A stretch of DNA of 64,000 nt from Bog-473 sp963728845 (lineage in GTDB: Bacteria; Actinomycetota; Acidimicrobiia; Acidimicrobiales; RAAP-2): assembly GCA_963728845.1 (NCBI GenBank), contig CAVSLS010000015.1:3464-67463 (forward strand), read 5' to 3'. The notes under the pieces are model-generated. The model was given only the letters and a program-made list of their open reading frames with translations. It was not told the origin of the DNA and did no database searches. Shown piece by piece: positions 1-13,080 of the stretch; position 1 is the first letter of the stretch; every line of letters starts with the position of its first letter. Made by a program: the position numbers and the translations under genes.

Positions 1-235
1 GTCCGGCCCGGGAGTAGCGATGGGCGTCGGCCCGCGCCGGCCGACGAGATGGACAGCGGTTCGGCGGACGATCGGCGGTCCGGCCCATCGGTCGACGGCC
101 CGCGTTGCGCCCATCGGCAGCCCTGATCGCCGCAAACGGCAGCCGCGCCACCCGCGGCGCCGAGCACCCCGACGGCGCACAGGACGAGGAAGGCCGGCCT
201 CCGGCCGCGGACCCCCGTCGGGGCGCGGCCCGCGC

Positions 236-239
<4 letters not shown>
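1..239 (-). CDS. partial secreted or membrane-anchored protein (N-terminus only)
   Basis: A reading frame starts with GTG at 239, overlapping the metH stop in a GTGA arrangement, and stays open to the left edge (79 codons). Residues 9-13 are basic (RGRRP). They are followed by a hydrophobic stretch reading about FLVLCAVGVLGAAGGAAAV, with small residues typical of a signal-peptide cleavage region or an N-terminal anchor. The visible remainder is short, polar and Pro/Ser-rich, and I recognise no domain. The overlap suggests translation coupled to metH. Function cannot be assigned from the fragment. Confidence 0.45.
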
Positions 240-3748
<3,509 letters not shown>

Positions 3749-3808
3749 CCCTACAGGATACCGGTGGCGCACACGGCCTCCGGAACGACGCCGGTAGCAT
3801 CCAGCCTG

Positions 3809-4351
3809 GTGGGGCCGAGGATCTATACCAAGAAGGGCGACGACGGGACCACGGGGCTGCTCTTCGGCGGCCGGGTGCGCAAGGACTCGTGGCGCATCGA
3901 GCTCAACGGTGCCGTCGACGAGGCCCAGGCGGCCGTCGGGCTGGCCCGAGCCGAGACGACACCCGGTACCGAGGCCAACGGGCGCCTGACGGCGCTGGCG
4001 CGCGATCTCTACGTGCTCATGGCCGAGGTGGCCACCGCACCGGAGAACCGCCCGAAGCTGCAGGCGGGTTCGACCCTGGTCACTGCCGACATGGTGGCGG
4101 GGCTGGAGGCGGGGATCGACGACCTGCTGGCCCGCTTCGACATGCCGAGCGACTTCACCGTGCCCGGGGAGAACCGGGTCGCGGCCGCCCTCGACCTGGC
4201 ACGCACCATCGTGCGGCGGGCCGAGCGCATCGCGGTGGCAGAGCCCGTCGAGGGCTCCTTCGTGGTCGCCTACCTCAACCGGTTGTCGGACCTGCTCTGG
4301 GCGATGGCGCGCTGGCAGGAAGGCCCGGAGCACACGCTGTCGAAGGGCTGA
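3809..4351 (+). CDS. pduO: PduO-type ATP:cob(I)alamin adenosyltransferase
   Basis: This enzyme converts cob(I)alamin and ATP into adenosylcobalamin, the coenzyme of the methylmalonyl-CoA mutase encoded about 10 kb downstream. The protein opens with the family signature IYTKKGDDGTTGLLFGGRV, the N-terminal nucleotide-binding loop. The C-terminal half has IVRRAERIAVA followed by VAYLNRLSDLLWAMAR, matching the conserved R-RAER and YLNRLSD-LF motifs. The length of 180 residues is normal. GTG at 3809 places the signature at residue 5; a much longer in-frame ORF upstream is the shadow of metH. It is divergent from metH and separated by 3 bp from the convergent glycosyltransferase stop. Confidence 0.93.
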   Translation: MGPRIYTKKGDDGTTGLLFGGRVRKDSWRIELNGAVDEAQAAVGLARAETTPGTEANGRLTALARDLYVLMAEVATAPENRPKLQAGSTLVTADMVAGLEAGIDDLLARFDMPSDFTVPGENRVAAALDLARTIVRRAERIAVAEPVEGSFVVAYLNRLSDLLWAMARWQEGPEHTLSKG

Positions 4352-4354
4352 CCC

Positions 4355-6465
4355 TCAGTCACGGCGGGGGTGTGCCCAGGAGCCGAGGGTGCGGGCCACC
4401 CGATAGCTCCGGGATGCTTCGACCTGTTCCACGTGCGCCTGCAGCTCGCGATGGCGCGCCAGGAGGTCACGATGTTCCGCGGAGAGCCGTTGGAGCTCGG
4501 CGGCGACCTGCATCCTCTTGTCGTCGACGGCGGGCGCCCGGGAGAGGACGTCCCGATAGGCGCGCGTCAGCCCGTCAGCCGCCCGATCCCACCCCAGAGT
4601 GTCACCCGTGTCGAGTCGTGCCTGGACCTGCGTGCGCACCGCGCCCGGGTCGTCGAGGAGTCGCCGGGCGGCGGCCGAGAACGCGTCCGCAGTCCAGTCC
4701 TCGGACCAGACCGGGACGCTCTGCCCGAACTCTCGGAAGGGTCCGAACCGGACCGACACCGCGGCAGTGCCGAGACGTGCCGCCTCGAAGGGAACGAATC
4801 CGAACCCGTCGGCCGAACTGGTACAGAGCACGAGCGATGCGTGGGCGAGCAGCCAGTTGCGATCGTCCGCCGTCACGCTCGGGAGATCATGCAGTCCCTT
4901 GGCGCCGGCGTAGTGCGACTCGTCGAGTCGCGTGGTGCCGAACGGGACCGCGCTCCCGACGAGCACGAGGTCGAGGTCGTATCCCTGCTCCCGCAGTGCG
5001 TGCCATGCACCGAGCGCGACGTCGCGGTTGCGACAGGCGTAGTTGGTCCCCAGGCAGAGCAGGAACGATCTGCCCGCGATCCCGTGCGCGGACAGGTCCT
5101 GGGAGGGGTGGGCAGGTGACCCGGGAACGAGGTGATCGGTGCCGAGCGGGACGACGAATACGCGCGACTGATCGACGGGCAGCGAGGCACGGACGACGGC
5201 TTGCCGGACGTCCTCGGAGATGACGACGACCCCGTCGACGTGGCGCGCCATGTCCCGGACGCGCGACCGGTACTCGTGCCAGCCCTCAGGCGACCGGAAG
5301 TACGCACCGACGTTGAACGCGATCAGGTCGAGCACGGTGACGAGATGCCGGCCGGCGACGCCGCGCCACTCCTCGGGTTCGTACGGGCCACTCGGGAGGA
5401 ACGGGCGATGGCCGATGTCGAAACGACCACATGTCCCGAGGTCCCCGGAGCCGACCGTCGTCACGCGCACCCGTTCACCCGACAGCGCGCCACGTGCGTA
5501 CGACGGTGGCTCTCCCGACACGGCGACACAGACCTCGCGCACGCCCGGATGCCGGCCCAACGCCTCGACGAGGAACATCGTCGCCGTCTGGGTGCCCTGC
5601 TGTGCGCCGGCCAGCGAGCGGCCGTCGACGAGCACGCGCAAGCCCTGCACCTTCACCCGGGCCACGTTGAAGGCGAGCCCGAACGCCGAGCACTCGTCCG
5701 AGCTGTCCACCTGCACGGACGAGCACGCAGCGGGGTGGCGGACGGAGATCCATCGGTCGTCATCGGGGCTGAGGTCGGAGAGCGGGCGCGGGACCCACGG
5801 TTCGGCCGACCAGTCCCACCGGTTGAGGTCGGAGGGCTTGAGCACGAAGGTGCCGAGATCGACGACGTGGGAGAAGCCGCGCGCTCCGGCCCGGACGCAG
5901 AAGTCCGCGACGGACGCCCGGATGTTCCCCGTCGGCGACTCCTCGAACGGTCCGGCGACCCGAAGGACGCGGTCCGAGATCAGGACGACGGGTCCGAGCC
6001 CGAACGGGATCTCCGCCAGGCCGGCCGTCGGGGACACGCTGCCCAGTCGGGTCGTCATCGACTCCGGTGTGAGCCCATCGGGTGCGAGCGGCGCGGGCGT
6101 GTTCCGCTCGGGGAAGCTGAGCATCCCCCCGTCGTTGGTGAGGAACGACACGGTTGCGATGCGAGGATCGTCCTCGATCGCCTCCAGGGCACGGTCGAGG
6201 AAGTCCGGCGGCGGCACCACGGCGGCCGACACCACCAGGAGATGCGCACGGTGGGCCGCGAACGGCGTCGTTGAGGATCGCAGCGGACGTCCTCGCGCTC
6301 GGCGTCGGCCGGGGCGCTGATCACGTGCGCCACCGACGCCTCCAGCGAATGCCCCGTCACGGGCGTCCAGTCGGCTGCGCCGCCCGCGCCGGGCGCGAGG
6401 ACCGCGACCACCGCGTGGGGTTCGCTGCCGACGGCGGATGTGGGCGCGGACTCCGGACGCGTCAC
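4355..6465 (-). CDS. glycosyltransferase, GT2-like N-terminus plus GT4-type C-terminus (one frameshift)
   Basis: The N-terminal part (from about 6465) reads like a GT2 domain: AVVAVLAPG, then LLVVSAAVVPPPDFLDRALE. The second half is GT4-like: LRVLVDGRSLAGAQQGTQT at its start, then FLLCLGTNYACRNRDVAL, and a donor-sugar motif in SADGFGFVPFEAARLGT with the E-x7-E-like arrangement. The last ~50 residues are heptad-like and rich in Gln/Glu/Arg, probably a coiled coil. The N-terminal segment up to about position 6285 lies in a different frame from the rest, so the gene carries one indel near 6270-6290. Acceptor and sugar are unknown. The most likely role is surface polysaccharide or glycan modification. 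Confidence 0.8.
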
Positions 6466-6573
6466 GCGAACCCGTCGACGGCGTGGTGTCGGTCCCTGCG
6501 GCGCATGCCGGACCCCACGATACGGGCCATCTCGAAGGGGGACGAGGAGCGGCCGGGGGTCGGGCCGGTCTCC

Positions 6574-7182
6574 TCACCAGCCTCCCCGGTGGATCCTTTC
6601 GCTCGGGGCGGGCACGTGGCGCTCGAGCGACGCCGACCGGTGATCGTTCCCGTCGGGGTGTCCGAGCACGACACCGGCAAAGAGCCGCCAGCCGTCGGGG
6701 ACGTGCAGCGCCCCGGCCAGTGCCTCCTCGCCCCGGAAGCTGCCGAGGATGCAGGCGCCGAGGCCGGCGTCGACGGCCCCGAGGAGCACGGTCATGACGC
6801 CGAACGCAGCATCGCCGTACCAGTAGGGGACCGGCCACTGCTCCACGGCGGCGCCGAGGCGGGGGTCGTCCTTGTCTGGTTCCGCGTAGCGGGCGACGTA
6901 GGTAGAAGGGCAGGCGTAGGCCAACAGCACGACGGGGGCCCGGCGCAGGCCCTCGAAGCGCCCGGGATTGGCCCGCCGCCACGCCTGGTCCGTGGCGACT
7001 TCCCAGTAGCGCGCCGTCTGCTCGTCGCCCTCGAGGGCGACCCACGCGGTGCCCCCCGTGTTGCCGGCGGTCGGGGACCGGAGTGCAGCCCGGAGCAGGC
7101 AGTCAACGACCTGGGGGTCGACCGGTTCGGATGAGAAGCTCCGCACCATGGCGCGCCGCCGGATCGCCTCGTGGAGCTCCAT
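6574..7182 (-). CDS. nitroreductase family protein
   Basis: The 202-residue length fits the FMN-dependent nitroreductase fold. The N-terminus ELHEAIRRRAMVRSF matches the family's conserved opening, in which the R-S/R-F residues contact FMN phosphate. LLRAALRSPTAGNTGGTAWV is the second FMN-binding segment, and the late motif GLGACILGSFRGEEAL corresponds to the conserved C-terminal FMN loop. Such enzymes reduce nitroaromatics or quinones, or act on F420-like substrates; the substrate here cannot be read. ATG at 7182 is well placed. It is divergent from the rhodanese-MoeB gene. Confidence 0.9.
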   Translation of the reverse strand: MELHEAIRRRAMVRSFSSEPVDPQVVDCLLRAALRSPTAGNTGGTAWVALEGDEQTARYWEVATDQAWRRANPGRFEGLRRAPVVLLAYACPSTYVARYAEPDKDDPRLGAAVEQWPVPYWYGDAAFGVMTVLLGAVDAGLGACILGSFRGEEALAGALHVPDGWRLFAGVVLGHPDGNDHRSASLERHVPAPSERIHRGGW

Positions 7183-7304
7183 GGGCGGCAGTCTCGCGCC
7201 CCCGGAGCGACCGCAGCGGTTCGTCGGGAATGTTGACCCCGCTGGTAGTGTTTAACGGTTCGATGCCGGACGGACAGCCGGCAGTGCTGCGACGGAGGCG
7301 AGCA

Positions 7305-8468
7305 GTGCCCACACCGCGAGATCTACTGAACGAGGCCAAGGCGTCCATCCGTGAGGTGGAGCCGCCCGAGGCCCAGGGGCTGCTCGAGCAGGGCGGGGTC
7401 ACCTTCCTCGACGTCCGGGAGCCCGACGAGTACGAACAAGGCGCCATCCCCGATGCCGTCCACCTGCCCAGGGGCCACCTCGAGTTCCAGGTAGAGGGGA
7501 AGCTGCCGGACAAGACGGGCCCCATCGTCGTCTACTGCGCCGGCGGGGTGCGCTCGGCGTTCGCCGCCAAGACCATGGGGGACCTGGGCTACACGGACGT
7601 CCAGTCCCTCATCGGCGGCTTCAACAAGTGGAAGGACGACGGCCGGCCCTGGCAGGCGCCGCGCACGCTCACGCCGGCCCAGCGCAACCGCTATCAGCGG
7701 CACCTGCTCCTGCCCGAGGTGGGAGAGGTGGGCCAGCTCAAGCTGCTCGACTCCAAGGTCCTGCTGCTCGGGGCCGGCGGGCTCGGGTCGCCGGCCGCGC
7801 TGTACCTGGCCGCGGCCGGGGTCGGCACGCTCGGCATCATCGACATGGACGTGGTCGACGAGTCCAACCTCCAGCGCCAGATCCTGCACAACATGGACCG
7901 GGTGGGCGACCGCAAGGTCGACTCGGCGAAGAAGACGCTGACCGCCCTGAACCCGGACGTGAACGTCGTGACCTACGACGTGCGGTTGGGCGCGGACAAC
8001 ATCTTGGAGATCATCGACGGCTACGACGTGATCGTCGACGGGACCGACAACTTCCCGACCCGCTACCTCGTCAACGACGCGTCGCTCCTCAAGCGGATCC
8101 CCGTGGTCCACGGGTCGATCTTCCGCTTCGAGGGCCAGGTCACCGTGTTCGACCCGTACAACGGTCCCTGCTACCGCTGCCTCATTCCCGAGCCACCCCC
8201 GGCCGAGCTCGCCCCCTCGTGCGCGGAAGCCGGCGTGCTCGGCGTGCTGCCGGGCATCGTGGGCTCCATTCAGGCGATCGAGACCATCAAGGTCCTCTTG
8301 GGATTGGGCGACCCGCTCGTCGGCCGCCTGCTCGCCTACGACGCGCTGGAGCAGTCGTTCCGCACCTTCAAGGTGCGCCGCGACCCCGCCTGCCCGGCCT
8401 GCGGGCCCGAGGCGGATGAGATCGTCATCGCCGAGTACGACGATCTCTGCATGCCGCACACCCACTGA
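7305..8468 (+). CDS. moeZ: rhodanese-MoeB/ThiF-type adenylyltransferase (N-terminal rhodanese)
   Basis: This E1-like enzyme activates the C-terminus of a small sulfur-carrier protein by adenylation, and the rhodanese domain then supplies sulfur (molybdopterin, thiamine or cysteine pathways). Residues ~1-115 form a rhodanese with active loop YCAGGVRSA. Residues ~120-385 form the adenylation domain, with nucleotide loop LLLGAGGLGSPAALYLAAAG, DESNLQRQ, catalytic-type Cys in SCAEAGVLG, and two CxxC zinc pairs (CYRC, CPAC). GTG at 7305 follows a GGAGG ribosome site at 7294-7298. Mycobacterial MoeZ has the rhodanese at the C-terminus; here the order is reversed. The symbol is by analogy. Confidence 0.9.
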   Translation: MPTPRDLLNEAKASIREVEPPEAQGLLEQGGVTFLDVREPDEYEQGAIPDAVHLPRGHLEFQVEGKLPDKTGPIVVYCAGGVRSAFAAKTMGDLGYTDVQSLIGGFNKWKDDGRPWQAPRTLTPAQRNRYQRHLLLPEVGEVGQLKLLDSKVLLLGAGGLGSPAALYLAAAGVGTLGIIDMDVVDESNLQRQILHNMDRVGDRKVDSAKKTLTALNPDVNVVTYDVRLGADNILEIIDGYDVIVDGTDNFPTRYLVNDASLLKRIPVVHGSIFRFEGQVTVFDPYNGPCYRCLIPEPPPAELAPSCAEAGVLGVLPGIVGSIQAIETIKVLLGLGDPLVGRLLAYDALEQSFRTFKVRRDPACPACGPEADEIVIAEYDDLCMPHTH

Positions 8469-8476
8469 GTCTCCGG

Positions 8477-8491
8477 CCGCCCGGCGGGCGG
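8477..8491. terminator. GC hairpin between convergent genes
   Basis: A perfect 6-bp stem, CCGCCC/GGGCGG, with a 3-nt loop starts 8 nt after the moeZ stop and lies between two convergent genes. There is no U tract, as is common for GC-rich actinobacterial terminators. The rest of the 185-bp gap (8469-8653) shows nothing I recognise. Confidence 0.4.
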
Positions 8492-8653
8492 TGCCTAGGC
8501 TGTCCGCACCTCCCCGACCCGTCTGCTCACGGGCCCCGCTCCCAAGGTCGCGCCGGCAGAGGGCCGCCGGGGCCGACGGGGCATCCGGGGCTGCTCGACT
8601 CCGACCTGCAGACGGCATGGACGGCGACCGCCACGGCCGGTCGCCTGCCGGGG

Positions 8654-10372
8654 TCAGGGAGAGTGGTCGCCCAGGGAGCGGCACGAGACACCGTCCCGGA
8701 TGAACGCCCCGCTCCCGCCGATGGGGATCCAGTTCTTCAGTCCCGTCGACGCGGCGAAGTACACCCCAGCACACCGTCCCACGATCACGATCTGGCCCAC
8801 GGGTCCGGATTCCGGCAGCACGTTCCGGTGTACGACGTTGTCCGATACGGGGGAAGCGAGAACGCTGCCGACTCGCTCCTGGGCGCGGACGAAGGCGGCC
8901 GTTTGCTGGGACGACCACCAGCCGGTGGGGGTTATCGACATTCCGAAGTTGACGGCCAAGGAGTACGCCGCCAGGAGCGAGATCGCCCCGACTGCGCAGA
9001 AGCGGGCCGACGTTCCCTGCGACCCCAGGTACTGCCAGGCCACCGGCAACCCGACGGCACTCCCAATGACCAAGAGAGGGAGGAATTCGGCGACGAAGCG
9101 GTTGTCGAGGAACCCGAAGACCAGGAGCGCACCTGCGGGGAGCGCCGCCGCCACCAGCGGGATGATCATCAGTCGTACCGACTGCGGGGAGGAGGGGCGG
9201 AGAATCCCTAGGGCGCCGACCATGGTCAGGATCAGCAGCAAGGGCATGGAGCCAGTAACGCTGGTCACCTGCTCGGACCCGAACAGCACGGTGTGCGCGG
9301 CTCCCTGTACCGGGTACTGCGGGAGCGTGAAGAAGGGGAAGACGCTGGAGATATGAACACCAAGGCTGCCGAAGTAGGTGCTGAGCCCGGTCGGCAAATA
9401 GTTCAGGCTGAAGTAGTGCCCGTGGTTGATGCCGGCCACGTGGTGTGTCCGGAACCAGACCTGGTCTTGCAGGGGATACCCGTTGAGCACGCCGAACTTG
9501 AGCCAGCTGATCCCGAAGGACACCAGCAGGGGGATCACGCCGGCAATGACGGTGGGCAGCCATAGGTTGGGGGTGTCGCCCGCCCGACGGCGCCACCCCA
9601 GCCAGGCTCCTGCTGCGATGGCGGCCGCGCTCCAGGCGAGACCGGTCGTCCCCCGGGTCAGGTTGACGGCCAGCACCGAGAGAAAGAGAACGGTCACGCG
9701 CCACCACGAGGGCCGTGCAAGCAGTGCGAGGATGGCAACGGTGGCGACCAACGAGAGGGCGATGCTCCACGCGATGTCCTCCGAGTACACCCACGGGTTC
9801 GCGGCAAGGTTGACGAGCGCGGACCCGCCGAGAATGGCAGCGAATACGATCGCGTAGGTGGCCGCCTCCGCGCCACCGAGGCTCGACGCGCCCCGTAGGG
9901 CCAGCCGGCAATGCCAGAGCACTATGCCGGACATCACCGCCGTCACGATCCAGGCCAGCAGGATGGAGGTGGCTGTCATCCGCCCGTCCAGCGAGTGCGT
10001 CACCAAGATGACGGGAAGGCGAATCAGAGTGGGAAAAGGTCCGAAGTACATGTACTGGTGTCCGTCATGAAGGAATGCCTCCACGCCGAGCGATCCGTTC
10101 GGCACGTACAGATGCCCGGCCAGGAGGGCACGACCCTGCAGTTCGTAGAAGTTGCTCAGCAAGCGGGTCGGGTTGACCGTCCGGGAGAGGCTCGGGCTCC
10201 CGTTCCACAGCACAGTCAGTACCCACAGGTAGGGAAGCAGAACTACCGCGGCCCCGATGCTGAGCGAGACGCAGAAGCGCCGACGATCGGTCGCCTCCAC
10301 CACCCTGATTTCGACGAGATCCTCGTCGAGGGGGGCGGGAGAGGGTGCGCCCTCAGTCGTGGTATCAACCAT
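8654..10372 (-). CDS. polytopic membrane protein, GT-C-like
   Basis: The 572-residue protein has about 11 hydrophobic segments, beginning with FCVSLSIGAAVVLLPYLWVL near residue 35. A first extracytoplasmic loop contains HDGHQYMYFGPFPTLIRLPV, followed by regularly spaced membrane helices and a short soluble C-terminal domain after NFGMSITPTGWW. This layout resembles polyprenol-phosphate-sugar dependent (GT-C) mannosyl- or arabinosyltransferases, but I cannot see a decisive catalytic motif. ATG at 10372 was chosen; the frame extends 18 codons upstream through a TTG. It is divergent from a methyltransferase and may belong to the surface-glycan genes nearby. Confidence 0.7.
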   Translation of the reverse strand: MVDTTTEGAPSPAPLDEDLVEIRVVEATDRRRFCVSLSIGAAVVLLPYLWVLTVLWNGSPSLSRTVNPTRLLSNFYELQGRALLAGHLYVPNGSLGVEAFLHDGHQYMYFGPFPTLIRLPVILVTHSLDGRMTATSILLAWIVTAVMSGIVLWHCRLALRGASSLGGAEAATYAIVFAAILGGSALVNLAANPWVYSEDIAWSIALSLVATVAILALLARPSWWRVTVLFLSVLAVNLTRGTTGLAWSAAAIAAGAWLGWRRRAGDTPNLWLPTVIAGVIPLLVSFGISWLKFGVLNGYPLQDQVWFRTHHVAGINHGHYFSLNYLPTGLSTYFGSLGVHISSVFPFFTLPQYPVQGAAHTVLFGSEQVTSVTGSMPLLLILTMVGALGILRPSSPQSVRLMIIPLVAAALPAGALLVFGFLDNRFVAEFLPLLVIGSAVGLPVAWQYLGSQGTSARFCAVGAISLLAAYSLAVNFGMSITPTGWWSSQQTAAFVRAQERVGSVLASPVSDNVVHRNVLPESGPVGQIVIVGRCAGVYFAASTGLKNWIPIGGSGAFIRDGVSCRSLGDHSP

Positions 10373-10487
10373 ATGGCACCCTTTACCGGCGTGGAACCGC
10401 CGCGCAGAGCCGAGTGAACTCGACAAATTTCATTCCCCCGGGACGAGGCCGTTCGCCCCCCCGGGGGTCCGGCGATTTCGAACCCAC

Positions 10488-10515
10488 TTGCCTATGTTCG
10501 CACGATTCTTATAGA
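10488..10515 (+). promoter_or_regulatory. sigma70-like promoter for the methyltransferase, leaderless
   Basis: TTGCCT at 10488-10493 is followed 16 bp later by TATAGA at 10510-10515. The GTG start at 10524 is about 8 bp beyond the -10 box, so the transcript would begin at or next to the start codon. The surrounding 150-bp intergenic region (10373-10523) is less GC-rich than the genes and must also hold the promoter of the divergent membrane-protein gene. Confidence 0.45.
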
Positions 10516-10523
10516 CAGGCGCC

Positions 10524-11186
10524 GTGCGGACGATCCTCTTCGATCTTCTGGAGCGGATCGTGGCCACGTCGCCACCCCAGCCGGTCATTGAGTTCGGCGC
10601 GCTGCGGGCGCCGACCCAGACCCATCTCCCCGCGGTCCGTTCCGTCTTCGCCGGTTTCCGCTACTCCGGGGCCGACATGATGCCCGGTGTCGCCGTCGAC
10701 CAGTTGCAGGATCTGCGCCGGCTCGGACTCCGCGACGGATCGATCGGCACGGCGCTCCTGTTCGACACCGTTGAGCACGTGGAAGATCCGCGTCAGGCAA
10801 TGGCCGAGATCAGGCGGTGCCTTGCGCCCAACGGGATTCTCTTCCTGACGAGTCACTTCTACTTTCCCAAACACGCGTACCCGTACGACTACTGGCGCTT
10901 CACCTCGGACGGTATCGCGTCCCTTCTCAAGGACTTCCCGCACCACCACGCAGCCGAGGGAGGCCTCCGGCTCTTCCCGCACACCGTTGTGGGCGTTGCC
11001 GGTGGAGCAGGACTCGAGGCGCAGCAGTGGGACCGCAGTGTCAAGGCGGTGGACGGCTGGCTGAAGCACGGTGCGACATCATGGAAAGAGCGCGCATTCA
11101 ATTTCCTTCCCCCGGTTGTCGCACAGATCAGCTACGAGCGCTACGCCAAGATCGGGCGGTCGGCGAAGTCCGCGGCTGAGACGTGA
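10524..11186 (+). CDS. class I SAM-dependent methyltransferase-like protein
   Basis: This 220-residue protein resembles type 11 methyltransferases. GTALLFDTVEHVEDPRQAM is the post-II/motif III region ('D-vEHv-dp'), and IRRCLAPNGILFLTSHFY is the motif IV/V strand with the typical R-LkPGG-l pattern (Asn replaces Gly). The N-terminal motif I is poorly preserved: VIEFGALR substitutes for the usual E/D-x-G-x-G-x-G loop. SAM binding may therefore be altered. The substrate is unknown. The stop overlaps the following hydrolase start (GTGA at 11183-11186), so the two are probably co-translated. Confidence 0.75.
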   Translation: MRTILFDLLERIVATSPPQPVIEFGALRAPTQTHLPAVRSVFAGFRYSGADMMPGVAVDQLQDLRRLGLRDGSIGTALLFDTVEHVEDPRQAMAEIRRCLAPNGILFLTSHFYFPKHAYPYDYWRFTSDGIASLLKDFPHHHAAEGGLRLFPHTVVGVAGGAGLEAQQWDRSVKAVDGWLKHGATSWKERAFNFLPPVVAQISYERYAKIGRSAKSAAET

Positions 11187-12052
11187 CCGACGGAGCTCGG
11201 AAGAGCCGACTCAAGGTCAACGGCGTCGACCTGGCGTGGTCCGAGCGGGGGAGCGGCCCCGCGGGGACACCGACCCTCGTGCTCGTGCACGGGTTCACCG
11301 GCTCCTCCCACGACTTCGCCCTCCAGGTCGACGCCCTGGCGTCCGGCCGCCGGGTCGTCACCCTCGACCAGCGCGGCCACGGTCACTCGAGCAGGGTCGG
11401 GAACGTCGACGGCTACAGCATCGAGCAGCTGGTGGCGGACTGCATCGCCTTCCTCGAGTCCACCGGAAACGGTCCCGTCGACCTTCTCGGCCACTCCATG
11501 GGCGGCCGGGTGGTCATGGGCGTCGTGCTGAGCCGTCCCGACCTCGTGCGCTCCCTCGTGCTCATGGATACGAGCGCTTGGTCCTTCATGCCGCCCGACG
11601 AGGAGATCCGCACCATGGTGCGCACGTTCATGACCGCGTTCGACCCGGCCCAGGGCATGCCGGCGACGCTCAGCCTGGGAGGGCCGGAAGACGAGCTGAT
11701 CGCGGCGGCCGTCCCCCCCGAGTGGCAGGCCGAGAAGGACGCCATCTTCACGGGCATGGACGCCTATGCCGTCAAGGCTCTCGGCATGGCGCTGATGGCC
11801 GACGTCGCCGACGGCGAGACCTCGCTCCGTGCCGACCTGCCGTCCATCACGTGTCCCACCACGGTCATCGTCGGGCAGCGGGACCACCCTCTGGTCGACC
11901 AGGCCCCGGAGCTGGCGGCGGAGCTGGCCGACGGCCGGCTCACGGTGATCCCCGGGGCGTACCACTCGCCCCAGCTCACGCACCCGGACGCATGGAGGGC
12001 CGCCGTCGAGGCGCATCTGGCGTGGGCCGCCGAGGCCCGCGCCCGGTCGTGA
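11183..12052 (+). CDS. alpha/beta hydrolase
   Basis: This is an alpha/beta-hydrolase fold enzyme of 289 residues. The oxyanion-hole motif is LVHGFTGSSHDF, the nucleophile elbow GHSMGG (Ser about residue 109), the acidic residue in VIVGQRDHPL, and the catalytic His in PGAYHSPQL, so the triad is complete. RGHGHSS is the conserved loop after strand 4. Such proteins hydrolyse esters, lactones or C-C bonds. It sits in a three-gene run with 4-bp overlaps on both sides (methyltransferase, hydrolase, aldo/keto reductase), suggesting one operon. Confidence 0.9.
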   Translation: MTDGARKSRLKVNGVDLAWSERGSGPAGTPTLVLVHGFTGSSHDFALQVDALASGRRVVTLDQRGHGHSSRVGNVDGYSIEQLVADCIAFLESTGNGPVDLLGHSMGGRVVMGVVLSRPDLVRSLVLMDTSAWSFMPPDEEIRTMVRTFMTAFDPAQGMPATLSLGGPEDELIAAAVPPEWQAEKDAIFTGMDAYAVKALGMALMADVADGETSLRADLPSITCPTTVIVGQRDHPLVDQAPELAAELADGRLTVIPGAYHSPQLTHPDAWRAAVEAHLAWAAEARARS

Positions 12053-13059
12053 GCGACGCCGCGGTCCCGCCGCGGGCGAGCGACCGCATCGCGCTGGCGG
12101 GCTCCGACGTCGCCATCCCACCCCTGGGCGTGGGGACATGGGCCTGGGGCGACAAGGGCACGTGGGGCATGGGCGGCTATGACCAGGCGCTCACGGAGTC
12201 GACCATCCGGGACGCGTGGGAGGCCAGCATCGAGGCCGGCGTCGTGCTGTTCGACACGGCCGAGGTGTACGGCAATGGCGAGAGCGAGCGCATCATCGGT
12301 CGCCTGTTGGCCGCCGATCCAGGGGTACGAGAGCGCGTCGTCATTGCCTCGAAGTTCATGCCCAGCCCGTGGAAGCTCAACGTGCACTCGGCCCTGCTCT
12401 CGGCGGCGCGACAGTCGTGCCGCCGGCTGGGGATCGAGTCGATCGACCTGTACCAGATCCACGGACCGATCTCGCTGCGCTCCCACGGCGCGCTGGCCGA
12501 CGCTCTGGCCGCCGCCAAATCCGAGGGGCTGGTGCGGGCGGTCGGCGTCTCCAACTACTCGGCCAAGGAGACGCGCGCCATGGACGCCGCCCTGCGCCGG
12601 CGCGGCCTCCGGCTCGCGAGCAACCAGGTTGAGTTCTCGCTCCTGCGGACGATGCCGCTCCGGGTCGGCCTTCTCGGCTGCTGCCGCGAGCTCGGCGTGG
12701 TGCCCCTGGCCTACTCGCCCATCGGGCAGGGGCGGCTCACCGGCAAGTACTCGGCGGCCAACCCGCCCCCGGGCAGCCGCACGTTCTCGGCCCACCCGAT
12801 GGCCGAGGTCGACGAGGTCGTGGCGGAGCTGCGCCGCACGGGCGAGGCCCACGGAGGCCGGACGCCGAGCCAGGTCGCGCTGGCCTGGCTCGTCGCCCAG
12901 GGCGCGGTACCCATCCCCGGGGCCAAGAACCGCGTGCAGGCCGAGGAGAACGCGGGTTCGCTCGGGTGGCGCATGACCGATGAGGAGCTGGCCCGCCTGA
13001 ATGCGGCCGCCCTGTACGGCAAGCGGGGGATCGGCCAGCGCGTCTGGCAGCACGGCTGA
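12049..13059 (+). CDS. aldo/keto reductase
   Basis: An NADP(H)-dependent oxidoreductase with a TIM-barrel fold, 336 residues. The catalytic tetrad is visible: Asp and Tyr in LFDTAEVYGNGESE, Lys in VIASKFMPSPW, His in LYQIHGP. The cofactor end carries VPIPGAKNRVQAEEN, the conserved phosphate-binding loop. GTG at 12049 overlaps the hydrolase stop. The physiological substrate cannot be inferred. No anomalies in frame or length. Confidence 0.93.
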   Translation: MSDAAVPPRASDRIALAGSDVAIPPLGVGTWAWGDKGTWGMGGYDQALTESTIRDAWEASIEAGVVLFDTAEVYGNGESERIIGRLLAADPGVRERVVIASKFMPSPWKLNVHSALLSAARQSCRRLGIESIDLYQIHGPISLRSHGALADALAAAKSEGLVRAVGVSNYSAKETRAMDAALRRRGLRLASNQVEFSLLRTMPLRVGLLGCCRELGVVPLAYSPIGQGRLTGKYSAANPPPGSRTFSAHPMAEVDEVVAELRRTGEAHGGRTPSQVALAWLVAQGAVPIPGAKNRVQAEENAGSLGWRMTDEELARLNAAALYGKRGIGQRVWQHG

Positions 13060-13080
13060 GGGCGGCGGTAGCGTCACAAG

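Noticed and set aside
7323..9911. A long minus-strand frame covering the rhodanese-MoeB and membrane-protein genes
   Set aside because: It is antisense to two genes with clear motifs, and its translation is low-complexity Arg/Gly/Asp-rich sequence.
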